Notes: generated by a model from the sequence alone, not told the origin. A DNA stretch of 64,000 nucleotides from Venturia oleaginea (GCA_013176395.1 JABMLP010000018.1:1178001-1242000); one strand, 5' to 3'. Counted from the stretch's first letter, positions 31,006-45,429 are shown. Numbers and translations: made by a program.

Positions 31006-34000
31006 ATGACGAGCCATGATAGTTCAATCATACTAGACAACCTAACCACTGGGCGGTCTGCTAGACACACGCCAGGCCGCCATGAAGAAGCAAACCATAT
31101 CCCACTTCCCTCTATAGATGGAGCTGCTGATCTTGATCCTCTTCCAGAAGAGAATGATCTTACCACCACCATGTCTCGCCAACCTCTGCTACTGAGGTCC
31201 TCGCCCGCGCTCGGGACCGCGTCGTCGTACGGCGGCATCTTCCCTTCCGACCTCGACAGACCCGACACGAGGCATCATCGTGAAGGCGACACAGACAAGC
31301 ACAAAAATACACACAGGGGAGAGATACTGCGCAGAGTCATTTCTGCGGGAGACGAGGAGCCCTATGGCGGTGGGATACCTCGTGGGCCAGGTCGGACAAG
31401 CTTCCAGTCCGAGGGACCGACACGCAGAAGGAAGAGCATATCTGGCTTTGGCAGTCTCGCACAAGACATCAGATTTGGAAGCGGTGGCTTGCCTGCTGTT
31501 GGCGCTCTCGACAAGTCTGGCAACATCTCACCCTCGACAGACTCGGAAACCGACGACGAGGACAGCTCCGACCATATCTCGATAGACGTCAACGATGAAT
31601 ACCCGTTAGATGATTCACCATATGCCCAGGTACGGGCTTCCGTGTCACCGTACGACGATACCACCCTCTCCATCAACACACCACGTATGTGGTTCTTCTG
31701 CATACTGTTTGCCGTCTTTGGTTCTTCCACAAACTTGTTCTTTTCTTTGAGATACCCAAGCGTTTCCATTACGCCAGTTATAGCATTGCTCGTTGTGCAT
31801 CCATTTGGTTTACTATGGGACCATATATTCAAACGTGACAAAGATCCAGAGCAGGTCTTCGTCCACGGCTCTGTGGCAGGGTCTTCACGAACTTCCTCCG
31901 GGCCCTCAAATACTTTACACCACATACATTCAAGATCGAACGCTGCAAGAGAAAGCTGGAGACGACGTCTACGATTATGGCTGGCTCAAGGTCGTTGGAA
32001 TGAAAAAGAACATTGCTGTGTGTTCATTAGCAGCAACGTCTCTTTTGGGTTTGCATTCGCGACAGATGTATGTTCTTATGGAATTTGAAGGTTTCTTGGT
32101 GAGACGACTCGCTGATGATCTCTCAGGTCATCGTTGAGCAGACCAAGTTCTACAACCAAGATCTCTCAATCTACTACCAGATTCTGTTGACCATCTCCAC
32201 TCAAGTGATCGGATATGCGCTGGCTGGCCTGACTCGCCGATTCCTCGTCCGTCCAAGCGGTATGATATGGCCTGCGATCCTCGTCTCCACGGGCATGTTC
32301 ACAACTCTGCATAAGGCTGAGAACAAGCCCGCGGACGGGTGGATAATCTCCAGGTTCCGATTCTTCTTGTTTGTGTTCCTCGGATCCGTGGCCTTTTACT
32401 TCCTTCCTGGACTGCTCTTTCCAGCCCTGGGTTGGTTCAGCGTGATAACATGGTTCGCCCCCAAGAATGTGGTCGTAGCTAACCTAGTGAGCTTTTCAGT
32501 CTTCTGGTCTAATTCTTTTTTCTAACCGAGATATAGTTCGGCGTGGCGTCAGGACTGGGCATGTTTCCCATGACCTTTGACTGGTCTCAGATTGCTTACA
32601 TTGGCTCGCCTCTGGTAACGCCTTTCTGGGCTGCCTTGAACATCGTCGGTGGTCTAATTCTGGTGATGTGGATCGCAGCTCCTATCATGTGTTAGTCCAG
32701 TCGTACGAAACCTAGAATGACAGCCACTGACACACCTACCAGATTACTCCAACGTCATGTATTCCTCCTTCATGCCTATATTATCCTCTGCGGTCTTCGA
32801 CAACACCGGTAATCCTTACAACGTGAGCATGATATTAACCAAAGACTTCATCTTCGATCACGATGCATACGAAAACTACAGCCGTGTTTTCTTGCCGATT
32901 ACGTACGTCCTAAGTTACGCCTTGCAGTTCGCAGCAGTATCGGCTCTCATTTCACACACCGCTTGCTGGCATGGACGGGACATCTGGCAGCACTGGAAGA
33001 GATCATGGAAAGAGATCAAGAACGAAAAACCAATATACGAGCCATTGGCAGCGAACCGGCCAGGAGAACTATTGAAACATCGAGGCTCCGCTCAGACAAC
33101 CCGCTCAACTAGGAGTGAACCAGGACTGGATCATCTCATGAGTGGCGAAGACGTACATAATCGGCTCATGCGAGGATATGAAGATGTACCTATGATGTGG
33201 TACCTTCTCACAGGAGTGAGTATGCTAGCGATTGGCATATTTGTTGTCGAATATTTTCCCGTTTTCTTGCCTTGGTACGGCCTCTTGATGGCGATCGGCA
33301 TTTGTGCTGTCCTCTTCATCCCCATTGGTATCGTAATGGCCATTACTGGGCAACAAAACAGCATATATCTCATATGTCAGCTCATCTGCGGCATGGTCTT
33401 TCCAGGGCGACCTGTCGCAAACATGGTTTTTGTCACCTATGGCTACATCAGCTCAACCCAAGGTTTAAAATTCTCCTCCGACCTCAAGCTAGGCCACTAT
33501 ATGAAGATCCCTCCAAAGACTCTTTTCAAGCTTCAACTATCAGCGACCATCGTGTCTTCACTCACGCAAATCGGCGTTCTGAACTGGATGCTTGCAAATA
33601 TCCCGGGCATATGCACACCGGACGCGATCAGCGGTTTCACATGCCCAATCGCCCGCGTCCACTTCAACGGCAGCATCCTATGGAGTGTCGTCGGTCCTCA
33701 ACGATTTTTTGGACCAGGTGCGCTCTACAGACCACTTGTCTGGGCCTTCCTAGTCGGAGCCATCGCGCCTATCATTCTCTTCCTCGTGCATAAAAGAGTT
33801 TCCAAGAAGACCAAAGCGATCATACAACACATCAACCCACCTTTGCTGTTCGGAAGTCTCAGCTGGATACCACCAGCCACAGGGCTCAATTTCAGTGTTT
33901 GGGCGTTAGTTTGTTGGTACTTCAACTACATGATCAAGAACAGACATGGAGAATGGTGGACCAAATATACTATGACGCTCAGCGCTGCCCTGGATTCTGG

Positions 34001-34219
34001 CCTGGCGGTCGGTGTTGTAGTTGTGTTCTTTGGGATTGTGTGGCCTGGGTGGATGGATGGGTTCAAGTGGTGGGGTACGGAGGTCTATAAACAGGTATGT
34101 TTGTTCTTCTGTTCGTGATTTGATTTGTCGCTAACGTCTTTGTTTAGGGCTGCGATTGGGATGCGTGCTCGTGGAAAACACTGCAACCGGGTGAGAGGTT
34201 TGGTCCGGGGAAATGGTGA
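31006..34219 (+). CDS. Oligopeptide transporter, OPT family
   Basis: There are five exons: 31006..32067, 32127..32486, 32537..32690, 32743..34094 and 34148..34219, giving 999 residues with consistent phases. The first 225 residues are a hydrophilic, Ser/Asp-rich cytosolic domain. From TPRMWFFCILFAVFGSSTN onward there are about 14 membrane segments. Landmarks are SLRYPSVSITPVIALLVVHP, the WNEKEHCCVFISSNVSFGFAFATDV block, FFGPGALYRPL, INPPLLFGS and the C-terminal GCDWDACSW. Members import small peptides or, in the YSL branch, metal chelates. The presence of NPPLLFG and the NEKEH block points to the peptide/OPT branch as in fungal sexual differentiation process proteins. The alternative ATG at 31171 would shorten the tail. 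It is probably located in the plasma membrane or vacuole. Confidence 0.93.
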
Positions 34220-35095
34220 TTTGATCTGGTGGTTTATGGAGGATTACGATTCTGATGATAACATGGGTGAAATGATGAAAGAAATACGAAAACAATTTTA
34301 TAGCGATATGCAGTAGCCCAAATCCCAATTTACCATGCGTGTTGACACCTTATTGGGGCCGAGACGATGTGCTATGTTTTGGAGCGTCTCCATTGCTGTT
34401 TTGCCCAGGGCCTTTCCAGAAAATAAGCGACGCTTCTTGCATGGGGTGTGTTGTGGGTGCATTGAATGGTGTATTTCTCGCACTACGAATGTTTGCAGAG
34501 CCTGTTGTTGGTTTGTTGATGTGTGGTTATCTGGCAGGTTGCTTTTTGATAGATTCTTCGGGTTGTAAAGACATGTATGTTTATATACACTTCAATCACG
34601 TTCCCATGAGTATCCGTCTATTTAAGCTGTAAGTATTCTCCAGATAGAAACAAGCTTATGCTAGGAAAGCTCTTCAAGAACCCCTCCAGGACCCGGTTTG
34701 AAATGTTTGATTCCTAGAATATAATTCCGAGGAAGAGTATGAAGGAAGAGTATGAAGGAAGAGTTAGAAAGAAGTAACCCATCTTGTAGGATATATCATC
34801 ATCGATCTTTTGACAGAACGTAAGAGTCCAGTGCAGGAAGATATCTCTCGATCCTCCTAAGCCTAGCTCATTAACAATAACCTGCATCATGACGGCACTC
34901 GGCACGCGGAAGTAACAGCAAGCTAGTCCAACCTATCGTATCTACTCACTGCGGCTCCATCCTCCGGGAAGCGTAAAGCGAAAGCGGTCAAAGAAGACGG
35001 CTTATCTCCAAGTAGTAATTCGATAACTCCTCCACATCTGGTTTTGTTTCTTCCTTCCCACTTGTTTCACATCGAGGCTTTGGAGTGCAAATAAC
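34220..35095. other. Intergenic between two transporter genes
   Basis: No supported gene. A short direct repeat of GAAGGAAGAGTAT occurs near 34733-34765. The promoter of the MFS gene lies at the right end. Confidence 0.4.
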
Positions 35096-36843
35096 ATGTC
35101 CACCAAAGAAAAACATGTCGATACAAAAAAACCCGATCTCGGCTCCTCGTCCCGAGCGTCGTCACAAACACGCTCCCCATTCGCAATCACCTCACCTGCA
35201 TCAAATAAACCTCCTGCTCCTCTCGTTTCCGCCTCGCCTTCGAGATGGCAACAAGTTCGTCAAACACCCGTATATCGATTTCTCAGTTGGACACCACCAC
35301 GATGCCGTTTCGATGCCGAGAAACCGCCGCAATTTAGTATGGCGCTGAATGTGTTGTTTGGATTCGCGAGCTGTTTTACAGTTGCTAATTTGTATTACTC
35401 GCATCCTATACTGAATTTGCTGGCGAGGGATTTTGGGGTGGATGAAGAGAGTGTTAGTCAGGTGAGTTCTAATTTATGTCAAGATATTTTATTGTTTCAT
35501 GTGGGATTCGTGATCGCGGTCAGAAGGGTGATTACGATGGGATCTGAACCATTGAAGATGAGTGAAGAATTGAAGATTCTGTCTAGAGACTTTCACATGA
35601 TGTTGAGGACTTTTGAAATTGGATGGTTATGCTAATTGACACGTGCACAGATCCCTACCCTTGCTCAGGCTGGGTATGCTTGCGGGTTATTATTCCTCTG
35701 TCCCCTTGGAGATTTGTTCAAGCGGAGACCTTTTGTGCTTCTCTTGGTCGCGTTCACGAGTACAATGTGGTACGTCTCCTGTGAACACGCATTACTTCTA
35801 TCATCTACTCATTCGTCGACAGGATCGGCCTCTGCATAACCAAATCACTTGCGGTCTTCTCCGCCATCTCATTTATCACAGCCGTCACAACCGTAACCCC
35901 ACAAATCATGCTTCCCCTGGTTGGAGATCTAGCTCCACCCGACAAACGAGCAGCAGCACTGTCCATCGTTGTTTGCGGACTCACTCTCGGCATCCTGATC
36001 GCTCGAGTGTTATCTGGTGTCGTGGCCAACTATACATCCTGGCGGACTGTGTATTGGATCGCTTGTGGGCTTCAGTATCTGATCACAATTTTGCTATGGT
36101 GGTTCATGCCAGATTATCCGTCTACAAATCCGGGGGGGCTGAACTACTTCAAGATGCTGTGGTCGATTGTTTTGATGATACCGAAACATGCTGTGCTAGT
36201 TCAGGCTTGCCTGGTATCATTTTTGACTTCGGCTACTTTCACCAATTTCTGGACGACCCTCACTTTCCTGCTTGCAGCGCCACCTTATCATTATCCACCT
36301 TTGCCCATCGGCCTCTTCGGTCTTATTGGAATTGGCGGAATGGCGTTTGGACCGGTGTACGCGCGTTTTGTTACCGACAAGTTCATGCCATGGCTTAGTG
36401 TACTTGTTGGACTTTTGATGGTATTGGCCGCAGTGACAGTGGGTACGTACACTGGTACATTAAGTATCGCTGGTGTGGTGATTCAAGCTATTCTCCACGA
36501 TGCAGGTATGACGACTGCCCAGGTTGCAAATCGGAGTTCTATATACTCCCTTGAGCCGAAAGCGAGAAACAGAATTAACACAGTCTTTATGCTGGGAACG
36601 TTCTGTGGCCAGCTTTCTGGAACGGCAGTCGGAAACCATATTTACGCAAAGGGCGGCTGGATCCGTTCAGGTAGCGTCAGTGTTGGATTTTGCGCTGGAG
36701 CCATTCTGATTCTCTGTCTGAGGGGCCCGTGGGAAAGTGGTTGGTTAGGCTGGCATGGCGGATGGAGTATGCGCAAGAAGAATCAGAATTCTTCTGATGG
36801 AAAGACGATTGAGAAGGCGATGCACACACAACCTGCTGATTAG
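35096..36843 (+). CDS. MFS transporter, drug/metabolite efflux type
   Basis: There are three exons: 35096..35461, 35651..35769 and 35823..36843, giving 501 residues with consistent phases; the first intron is 189 nt. A 70-residue basic, Ser/Pro-rich N-terminus precedes the transmembrane part. About 12 membrane segments follow, with the MFS loop 2-3 motif in GDLFKRRP and GDLAPPDKRAAALSIV after segment 4. The arrangement and sequence resemble fungal MFS proteins related to bacterial YnfM/arabinose-efflux permeases, more than the large DHA1/DHA2 families. The substrate is unknown. The C-terminus is hydrophilic (KKNQNSSDGKTIEKAM). Confidence 0.88.
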
Positions 36844-38638
36844 AAAAGCGAGATACCACCGGATATGGAGAAAGTTGACGAGGAAATGGCCGCTGTGGAG
36901 CATGGTGGTCAAGATGTTCAGCTCAGCAAGGGTTGAGTGAGGTTCCCTGATCCAAGTCGCACGATCGGATCGTCAATTTTATGTATCACTTGTGCAGCAG
37001 TTCGCATTGCCGAGTGCCGGAAGGCCTCCATTTCCTCTTCTAGTCGCTCACCACACCAGAATACTGATGAAGTTCTTCTTCTTCACGCGCCATCAAAGCG
37101 ATTCAGGCGCGGAATCCCCTCGATCGTCCTCCCCCGTCGTTCCAACAATTTGTTTCAGTACACCGTACTCCACCATTCATCGGGGATAGTAAACTTCTGG
37201 TGGTAATAGCAGCAAGGATTTCAATCTAAAATCATCTGTCACCTTCTGAAGCCAAGTTGCACATCTGGCCGATCTCAATTCAAACCGCCCCACTGTCGCC
37301 CACTGGAACTTCGAAGTTCCGAAAAAGATTCTCTTAGACCTTTTGACATTGAAGAGGAGACTGCCTGAGAGTATGCTGTTCAGAACACCATCGTCAATTT
37401 ATATGTCGCGCTCGCTAAGATTTCAAAAACGAGGCTCCGACAGGGAAAAGCCGACGAACCACGGGCGGTAAATATACCTATTTCCAGTTTGATCTTAGCA
37501 TGGTATCTGGTCCTTCTATCTTTGTAGCTGTATCTACTCCAATAGGAGCAAAGACCACGGTCTGCTTCTGGAATGGGGACGAAGATCAGGTTCTACACGG
37601 TCCATGTCCGTGGAAACAGCAGGACGGGAGTATGTAGGAAGGATCAAGAACAATAGCAGGAAACAAGGCAGGAAACAAGGCAGGAAACGAGAAGTGCTAA
37701 ATAGTAGTAGGAGCGCCACGAGCATTAGTTGTGTTCACAGGATATTGTATGCCGACGGCGTCGGCGACAGGGGTCACGGTCCACGGTTCACCATATTTTT
37801 GTCAGCCTCCTTGCCTTAGCGATATTGCTTTCCTCCGATGACGATCTTGGTGCCAACAGCAATACATACGAGTAAGACAGACCTGCAGTAGTGCAATACC
37901 GTGTGATGGCCGTACATGGCAGATGCGCGTCCTCGCCGTCCCGGTACTGATGCTTGAAAACATGTCCTTGTGTTATTCGCTGGCAGTCGTAATCAGCACC
38001 TGGAAGCGCTTTGCCGGCCATGTCTTTCGATATAGTGAACTCGTGTGTGTGGCTGAGATATGGTTTGCAGGAACGAGGCATGATAGATAGCATTGATGCA
38101 AGTCATGGCAATGGCAGCATTAGCATTCCAATTGGAATACCAAGAATTCCAATTCGTGCAGAAACAGGGCAACTGGTTCATCTTTCGTCGTTTCAGAGTA
38201 GACCACCTTCCGACAGCAAGAATTGCACTCCACACTCAGTGCACTGTACTAGTGAGAAGACCCTCCCGCCGCACTGTCAACAACACCGACACCTGACGAA
38301 ACCACCCCAAGCCGTCACCTCACCTCATACAACCACTCCCACTGCATCTCCCAGTACGCACACGTATTCTTACCAGCACTCCCCCAACGCTCCTCCAACG
38401 CCCCCCATCACCCGAAGACATCTGCCCGAAACATCTCAGCCTCTGCAGATGCACCACACCGGGCCTGAAGGCTCGCACGAGAGCTGAAGAGACAGCCTGC
38501 TCGCCCAGCAGTCAAACAAACTGCAGCCAGGCTTCCAAAACATCCGCATACAATGATCCCACAGCCGTAACTTGTAGAGAGTTGATCCTTTCCGAGGAAA
38601 GACGCCCTTTACTCTCTGTGTCGAAAATCACAGTTAAC
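36844..38638. other. Intergenic, with a short tandem repeat
   Basis: No supported gene. At 37656-37689 a 12-bp unit (AGGAAACAAGGC) is present nearly three times. The frame at 38011-38487 is Pro/Thr-rich and unsupported; it is part of the leader region of the DUF1765 gene. Confidence 0.35.
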
Positions 38639-41600
38639 ATGGCAACCGTGGTCGAGCGTTTCTCAATGCCGCCAGAATATCCTCCCAATCACGACTCCGA
38701 CTACGCCAGATCCACCCAGGCTGGCGAAGACTCCCCCTCCCTCTCCAAATCTACCAACGACGCAAACCTCCCGCGTGCCGCATCCTACACATACTTTCCA
38801 CAATTCAGCGGCGATCCGATAACAGAAGATGGTAGCACCAGCTCCTTGACCGATTTCGAAGGCTTCTCTCTGCACGGATTCCTTCCAAATTCCTCAGCAA
38901 ATTCCTCAGCAAATGCCTCGGACACCTCGTCTGCTGGATCTGGGGACTCTACACCGGACACCGAGGCTCCTCTTGAGATCGGAGAGAAAAAGCCTCGCGT
39001 AGACGTCCTACGTAATGATCTTCCCAAGCTTGCCACGTCAAACACAGCAATACAACGTGAAGTCGGTCAGACACTCACACCTTCAGAGCCTGCTGTGTCC
39101 CAATCATTGACCTCAAGGCTTCGGCGAAGGTCCTGGCTACCTAGTTCACGTTCGCCTTCTCCTGCGAAGCAAAGAAATTCTCTCGAAACTCCGGTAGAAG
39201 GCCCGCCTCCTCCAAGATCAGGCGCAGGACGCCGTCCTTCCCCCTTTCGACGGAGTACTGCTTCACTACCTGCTGCAGAAGATGTGGACGAGACTCGTAA
39301 TCGAAGTTCTTCGCTTTCGAGACGGCTTAGCAATAAGCTACGGAAGCGGCCACTCAGTGTCATAGATCCTGCTCCCTCACCTTCTGCTAAGCTATTCCAC
39401 GCGACTTCGACGGCCCTTCACCTACCTAAATCCTTCTCTACCGATAAACTACCCTTACCGACCATGACACGGGCGGTACCAACAGCGGAGCGAGTACCAC
39501 AGATTCCGCGAAATATGTCCAAGGACAAATTGCCGCCGATGAAGACATCGGCAAGAAAAAGAGACGAGCTATGGACAGTGTTTCGCAATCTTGATGGTGA
39601 TTTCCAAAAGTATGTACTCCAGGAATAGACATCTTCTGTGTACCATTGCTAACCCGTGAAGCAGATTCCAAGCAAAACCAAATGCCTTGAAAGCAAATGT
39701 CGTTCGCTCTTCTCTACTTCCTTTTCTACGTACATATCACGCACACGCATCAGTAAACAAACTCCGTCCCGAAGACCTGGATCGCCGGGCTACGATACTA
39801 AGCAAATGGTGGAGTGGGCTTCTGGAACTTCTGAACAACAAGAACAATCAATCTGTGTCTGGCACTGACAGACCGGCCATCCTCGACGGCATAGTTGGCA
39901 TAATGGAACGATCAGAATGGAGACCAGCACCATCGCCTCTGGCTCCATTGAGTGAAAGGGTGCGGAAGGAGTCCAACGATTCCTCAGCGTCATCTACCTC
40001 GATCATTTCGGTAGATTCTGATTTTTTGAACAAATCCGTTTTTCACAATGTTCGAAACATATTCACGCAGAATTTATTGGGACAGATGGGGTTTGTCGTG
40101 GAGAGAATGTCGATGCGAAATGCACCAGCCAGCTTGGTGTCATTTTGTGGCAAGACTTGTGCATATGCGTTCTTCTTTTGCCCTGGAATTGCGGACGTTC
40201 TTGTCCGACTCTGGAATCCATCAATGGACTTACTCAGCCGTGTGATTGCTGAGTGTGGACACAAGAGATCCGCCAACTTGGGTGAAATCTCACAGGCAAT
40301 CTGCAGCGGATTCCCAGCACATCTTCACAGCATCAAATTCACGACCATTTCGACAACCTATCGCGCCTTACGAAAGTGCGCACCTTTACCTCTAGGAACA
40401 CACGACTTTCCGTGGAGTAGTCCGGGATGGGTAGGGAGATGGTCGGGAAATGACAGTGATCTATTCTACGTTTTCGTGAAGCACTATCACTTGTTAGCAA
40501 CCGAATTTCTCCCTTCCACTACGAGTCGCACGGAGCGGCTCTGCGCCCCTGGTCTTATCTTTGTTCACGCTCAGATGTTGACCAACATGGACAAAACCAT
40601 ACACCGCAATGCGTCCCCCAAGAACGAAGATCCTCGTCAGGACTCAAACCACACCTTCGACGACATATTAAGCGATCCAGACTCCGCAGCACCCACCCTC
40701 CCCCCGTTGCCGAGCGCCAATGCTGCTCGATTTATGGCCGAAAACCGGCTGATCATGCTGATGCGTGATTTCCTATCTGACCGGAGTCCAAATCCGAAAA
40801 CGACACGCCAGATCTTCGCGCAGGCCTTTGCCGATCTGCTGAAGGCCGCAGCGCGGAAAACCTCCACGTACGATCACAATGCTTGCTACATTCTGTGCGA
40901 TCTTCTTGAAGAGAGCATCTTGATCCTGGTCCGATACGAGCAGCTTAGTCCTTCTGAAAACTCGTTTCTCGACTGGTCCTTCTGGTTGGACGCTTGGAAA
41001 CAAATGGTGCAGAGCCAGAACACAAGCACTGAGATAAGGCTATACGCGCTCTTGTACAGCATCTGGCAGCACATCGCTGTGGAGCCGAATAGGAAATCAC
41101 ATCTATGCTCGTCATTTCTTCTTGAGCCAACGTTCTTCCACAGTCGATTCAACCATTGGTGTCCAATGGTCCGGACCTACTTCATGCGCCTCCTGTGCTG
41201 GCGGGTGGCGCGGTTTGATGGCGATGAACAGGGCGGCGAGGCTGATATTTTTGGTTGGCTTTCTGAGCGTTTGCATGAGACATATGCGCATTATCTTTTT
41301 ATTCGAGAAAGTGCGCAATCGTCCCCTATGCTTTTGCCCTCGACTGCCCCTTGCAATCCTGCGCCTGGTAGACGACTGCTTATTGTTCGAACAGACTCGT
41401 TGCTTAATCCACCACGGAACAACAACTTTTTGTCATTCGATGGGTCGTTGACTTCGCAAAATGGAGTACTAAAGAGGCACTCGAGCTTTGGCGATGCTCT
41501 GACGAACCAGGATTCGAGGCCGCAAAGTAATAGTTCCAGTAACAATTCCGACTCGGATACAGAGGTGGATGAAAAAGCCGGAAAGAAATGGACGCTGTTG

Positions 41601-42170
41601 AGGACGATAATTGGGACGTCAAAACAGGAGACGAGTAAATCCAAGACTTCGAGTAAGTCAGTTTCCAGTGCGTCGAGGAATGGTTCTACGCCAAGAGACT
41701 TAAAGACACTTTCCACAGGGCTTGCGCAGCCACAAACACAGCAGCAGAAGGCAGACCAAGTGAAAAAGGACGACATTCCTACGCATCGTGCGTTCTCTTT
41801 CAAGTTCTCACTTGAATGGGTGGATCGACTGGATCGCCGACTGCAGACACCTGGGTCAATGCGCATTCAACCTCCTCGTCTACCAGTCCTGGCACAACAA
41901 CTTCTTCAGTCGTCACGCCCTTCTGCGCATACTTCGACGCCTTCTGGGCAGACTTCTTCCAATGTCGCAAGTGTCAGTGGCATGGGTGTCGAACCATCGG
42001 GCGAAGAAAGGATCCAAGCAAAGTATGCTGGACGTGCTTTGGCCGAGTGGGCGCTGGTTGTTGGTGAGTGCCAGAGCTTCTTCGAGAGAAGACGGGCCGA
42101 GGGCGTCGGGCAGGCTAAGTGGATTGAAACACCTGGGCTGGGCGTCGAGGCTTTCAAGAGACCTGGTTGA
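38639..42170 (+). CDS. DUF1765 domain protein
   Basis: Exon 1 is 38639..39609 and exon 2 is 39665..42170, with a 55-nt intron (GTATGT donor, branch GCTAAC, acceptor GCAG), giving 1158 residues. Residues 1-320 are low complexity, rich in Ser and Pro, with many SP and RxxS sites (SRSPSPAK, RRLSNKLRKR), so the protein is probably phosphorylated. The conserved fungal domain follows from about residue 345 (SKWWSGLLELL, GTDRPAILDGIVGIM, RPEW-like SEWRP) through long helical repeats to about residue 850. The tail is Ser-rich again. DUF1765 proteins are widespread in Pezizomycotina and of unknown biochemical role. No membrane segment is clear. The start at 38639 (MATVVERF) is chosen over the non-ATG opening at 38582. 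Confidence 0.88.
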
Positions 42171-45100
42171 TGCAATTACAATGAACAATATAATTGGGTG
42201 GGATGGATATATTTGGATTCGTAGAAACAACCATAATATGTCTGGTTTAGATTGTGGATATGGGATGGGTTTTTTGATTCTTGTCCTTGTCTTTTGGGCG
42301 GTTGGCTATGTTTTGGCGAGAACCTGGGCCGAATCCTTTTGGGTTGATGGGATGTACCATACCCTTTTTTGTGTTTGTACGATGTCCCTCCTACTTTTTT
42401 TGCATGTGCATAGCATGTTGCATGGTTGTCTCTAGCCTTTTGTGGTTTTTGTTTTTGTTTTTGTTCATGTCTATAGGGGGATTGCTTTTTGGGCCGGTGC
42501 AACTGTTTAGAATGGCTGGTTGGTCGGGGCATGGGAGGCTACACAGTCATAACACTGTACAAGGACTTTGGTAACATTGGAGTTTAGCGAGCGGGTTATT
42601 CTTTACTTGAGTTTGTGTAATTGGTCTTTGGACATTTATGATCTATCCTCTTCTTGTTTTCCGTTTTTTGTTCCGGATTGTGCTCTGCTGCTTTTCTGTC
42701 TTTTGGTGTGGTCTGCCTTGCTTTCCCTGTTGTTTTGTGTCGGTTGTGGTGGTGCTTGGTGAGTTGAGAGTCGTGGGTGGTGCTTTGGTTGGGATGAATG
42801 AAGGGTGGGAGGAAGGAAGAGTCGGGGGAAGAGAAGAGTGGGAGGAAGAGAAGAGGTTAGGTAGTGGTGATTCTGTCATGTGTGGAGTGAAGAGGAAGAG
42901 CATGTTGTAAGGCTCTATGAAGAGGTGCGCGCATTCGTCCCTTGTGTTTGTTTGGTATGGGCCTACATCTTTCTGCCTTTTTACAGCCTTCTTGCTTTGT
43001 TGCGTGTTCCTGCTGTTCGTTTTCTGTGGGCCTGATTTTCTCTTTTTACAGCTTTCTTACTTTGTTGTGTGTGCCCCCTGCCCCTCTTTCTGTCATTTTG
43101 CTATGAAAAGCCGGTTGCGATTTATCATCTGCGATCGAGTTTGGTGAGCGTGGATTAGTCGTCAATGTTCTCTTCGAGGAGATGAGGGTGGTATGGGTAG
43201 GGAGGTCGAGGAAGGCGAGAGGCTTGGGAAGTGTGAGCTAAAATGATTTTGAACTCTTGCGCCCCCGACATGGGTCTTGGTTTTCATGGTTACTGCGGCT
43301 CCTGTATGAGTTATGTATCGGGATCCGACGGTGCGTGGACAGCATTGGGTGAGGTTTTCTTTGGCGAGTTGAATGCTTTTGTCCCTCTGACGGAGATGTA
43401 TTCAGAGTGTTTGAAACGAAGAGTGTTTGAAACGAAGAGTGTGGTTATTGGTCTTCATGATTTCTCCCTCCACATGGGATGTGTTGCTCGAATGCTGTTG
43501 CGCTGCAGAATGGGAATGACGCTGTGGCGCATTCTCGAAGGTGACCTCGCATAGGAACTATCTCGCCTGGCTACTCGATAGTATTATGATGGACGTGCTG
43601 AGTCGAGGTGCTTGTTCGACCGAGGAAGTCTCCAAGTCCCTTGATCTCAGTCCCACCTCTTTCTCGACGACTTGGCGGTTCTTGTCGATAAATCTTCTAA
43701 AAGCTTATTGCCTGACCTCTGACGTTTTCTCCCTCCGATGTTATTGCCGGACTGAGCAACGCTTCCACTTTTAGACGGTGGATAGGGGGTACCGGGAGAT
43801 GGGGTAGATAAGGAGATGATATCGCGGATAGAATTGGTCATTGCGCTTTCATCAAGGTTTGCCGGATCAGGCGCAGGGTCAGCCTTGCCTCACTTTTTGA
43901 CCTCAAGTTTGGAATCTTGAATATGTTTTGTTTTGTCGCAATTTGGAAAAGGAAGAAGCAACAAGTTGAAGACGTCCGGCGAGTGCACAAACAAAGCATT
44001 AGGTGAACGGTTTACCAGGACCACGCAGTAACATCTGATAAGCTCCCCCGGTACCTGGCCAGTTCGGTGCTACCTCGTCACGGCCAGTCAGCCCCCTAGC
44101 CGCGGCCTCGCTCGGCTCTATTGCTACCGTAACTTGATCCGGAAGTATTGATTTTCCATGATCCGCTATTCCGAACATCTTACCCGCGATCATCCCCAGG
44201 GCAGCCCCAGCACGTGAGGATCGTTGGTTCGTCATAGCGCTGCCTTCTCCCGCGCGCATCCACACAACAACAGGAATTACTTCGTACCCAGCCCAAAATC
44301 GCTGTGTGCTTCTGATCTTCACTGCAAACTAACACGGCTACTTGATCATCTTTCCCAGATTCCATATCCGAATCCGAGGCGCGAGCGAGGTGTTCATGCA
44401 AATGACCAAGTCCAATGGAGACGACTCCCGCAATTTGCGTTCTGACGATTTGATGCATCGCCCTGTAGCTGTAGTCCTTCAAAATGCCCCCCAAATTTAG
44501 CTTACTACTCAACGTCCAGTTTCAACTGCCGATTCGAGCTGGACGTCGACTAAAGGGGGCATGCGCGGGCTGCGAAATTGCCTGTCTCGGCCCTGTCATC
44601 GACCTCAAAATCTACAGCCTCGTGCAAGGGCCACTCTTTGAGGCTCTTGATGTCAATGCACTCGCTAATAGTCCATCGTGGAGTATCTAGGAGCCAAGAA
44701 AAATTTCAAAGGGGTTGGCAGGAACCAACTTCACGGCCGTAGTGCTATTTTTGCAAATAGTTGTCAATCCGCCGTTGTCGCCATCCCTTTCTTTTGGTAG
44801 GGAATGACCCGGTGGAATCATCTCGTTTCGACCATCCTACAATTTCACCCCACGGACGCGATTCCGATTAAGTCAGTCCAGATACTCGCGGAGAAGCTTG
44901 GGGCGAGAGTTGGTTGAAGATTAACCGTAATCCTACCATTTCTGGTAAGACACCATTCTTGACGTCCTGCATGAAGGTTTCCACAATAAAATGAAGATCT
45001 TACAATGGCCCCGAAGTGCCTGGTATAGCTCCTACCCACTGTAGATCATGAGGCCCGACAGTCTGTCAATCTTCGTACTCCGTACCCGGTCGCAGATTAG

Positions 45101-45429
45101 AGAACGAGATGACGAGGCTCGAAGGACGGTGTTCTGCAAGCAATGCTAGGCAAGATTTCTTTTCGAGTATGCTTTCTGATAGGTGCAAACCGAAAATTTG
45201 ACAGCACGTCCCTTGTTACTCCTCTGCAAACCTCGAGAGCAAGCGGTGACGAAGTTCCGAGTTGTTGTCAAAGTTTGCCCCTCGAAAGTTGTACTTAAGA
45301 TCATAGATTCCCAGGGCAAGAGAGACTCCTCATCCCAAAGCAGAATCACTCAACTTAGTCCCTCGCGACCAGTCGTTCCATATTCAATATTCTCTCATTC
45401 TTATAACAAGTCCACCGAAATAATCGAAA
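42171..45429. other. Intergenic, 3.3 kb, no supported gene
   Basis: The left part (42.2-43.1 kb) is T- and G-rich and is likely the 3' flank of the DUF1765 gene. A 17-bp duplication (GTGTTTGAAACGAAGA) occurs near 43409-43440. Minus-strand frames at 43999-44512 have no recognisable domain. No UstYa-like (DUF3328) HxxHC motif was found that could go with the precursor gene at 45430. The last 150 bases form the leader and promoter of that gene. Confidence 0.4.

Noticed and set aside
41788..42435. 215-codon plus frame at the 3' end of the DUF1765 gene
   Set aside because: It overlaps the end of the true gene in another frame and has no recognisable domain.
43999..44512. Minus-strand frames upstream of the repeat-precursor gene as a possible tailoring enzyme
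   Set aside because: No HxxHC (UstYa-like) or other enzyme motif; the pieces do not join through convincing introns.
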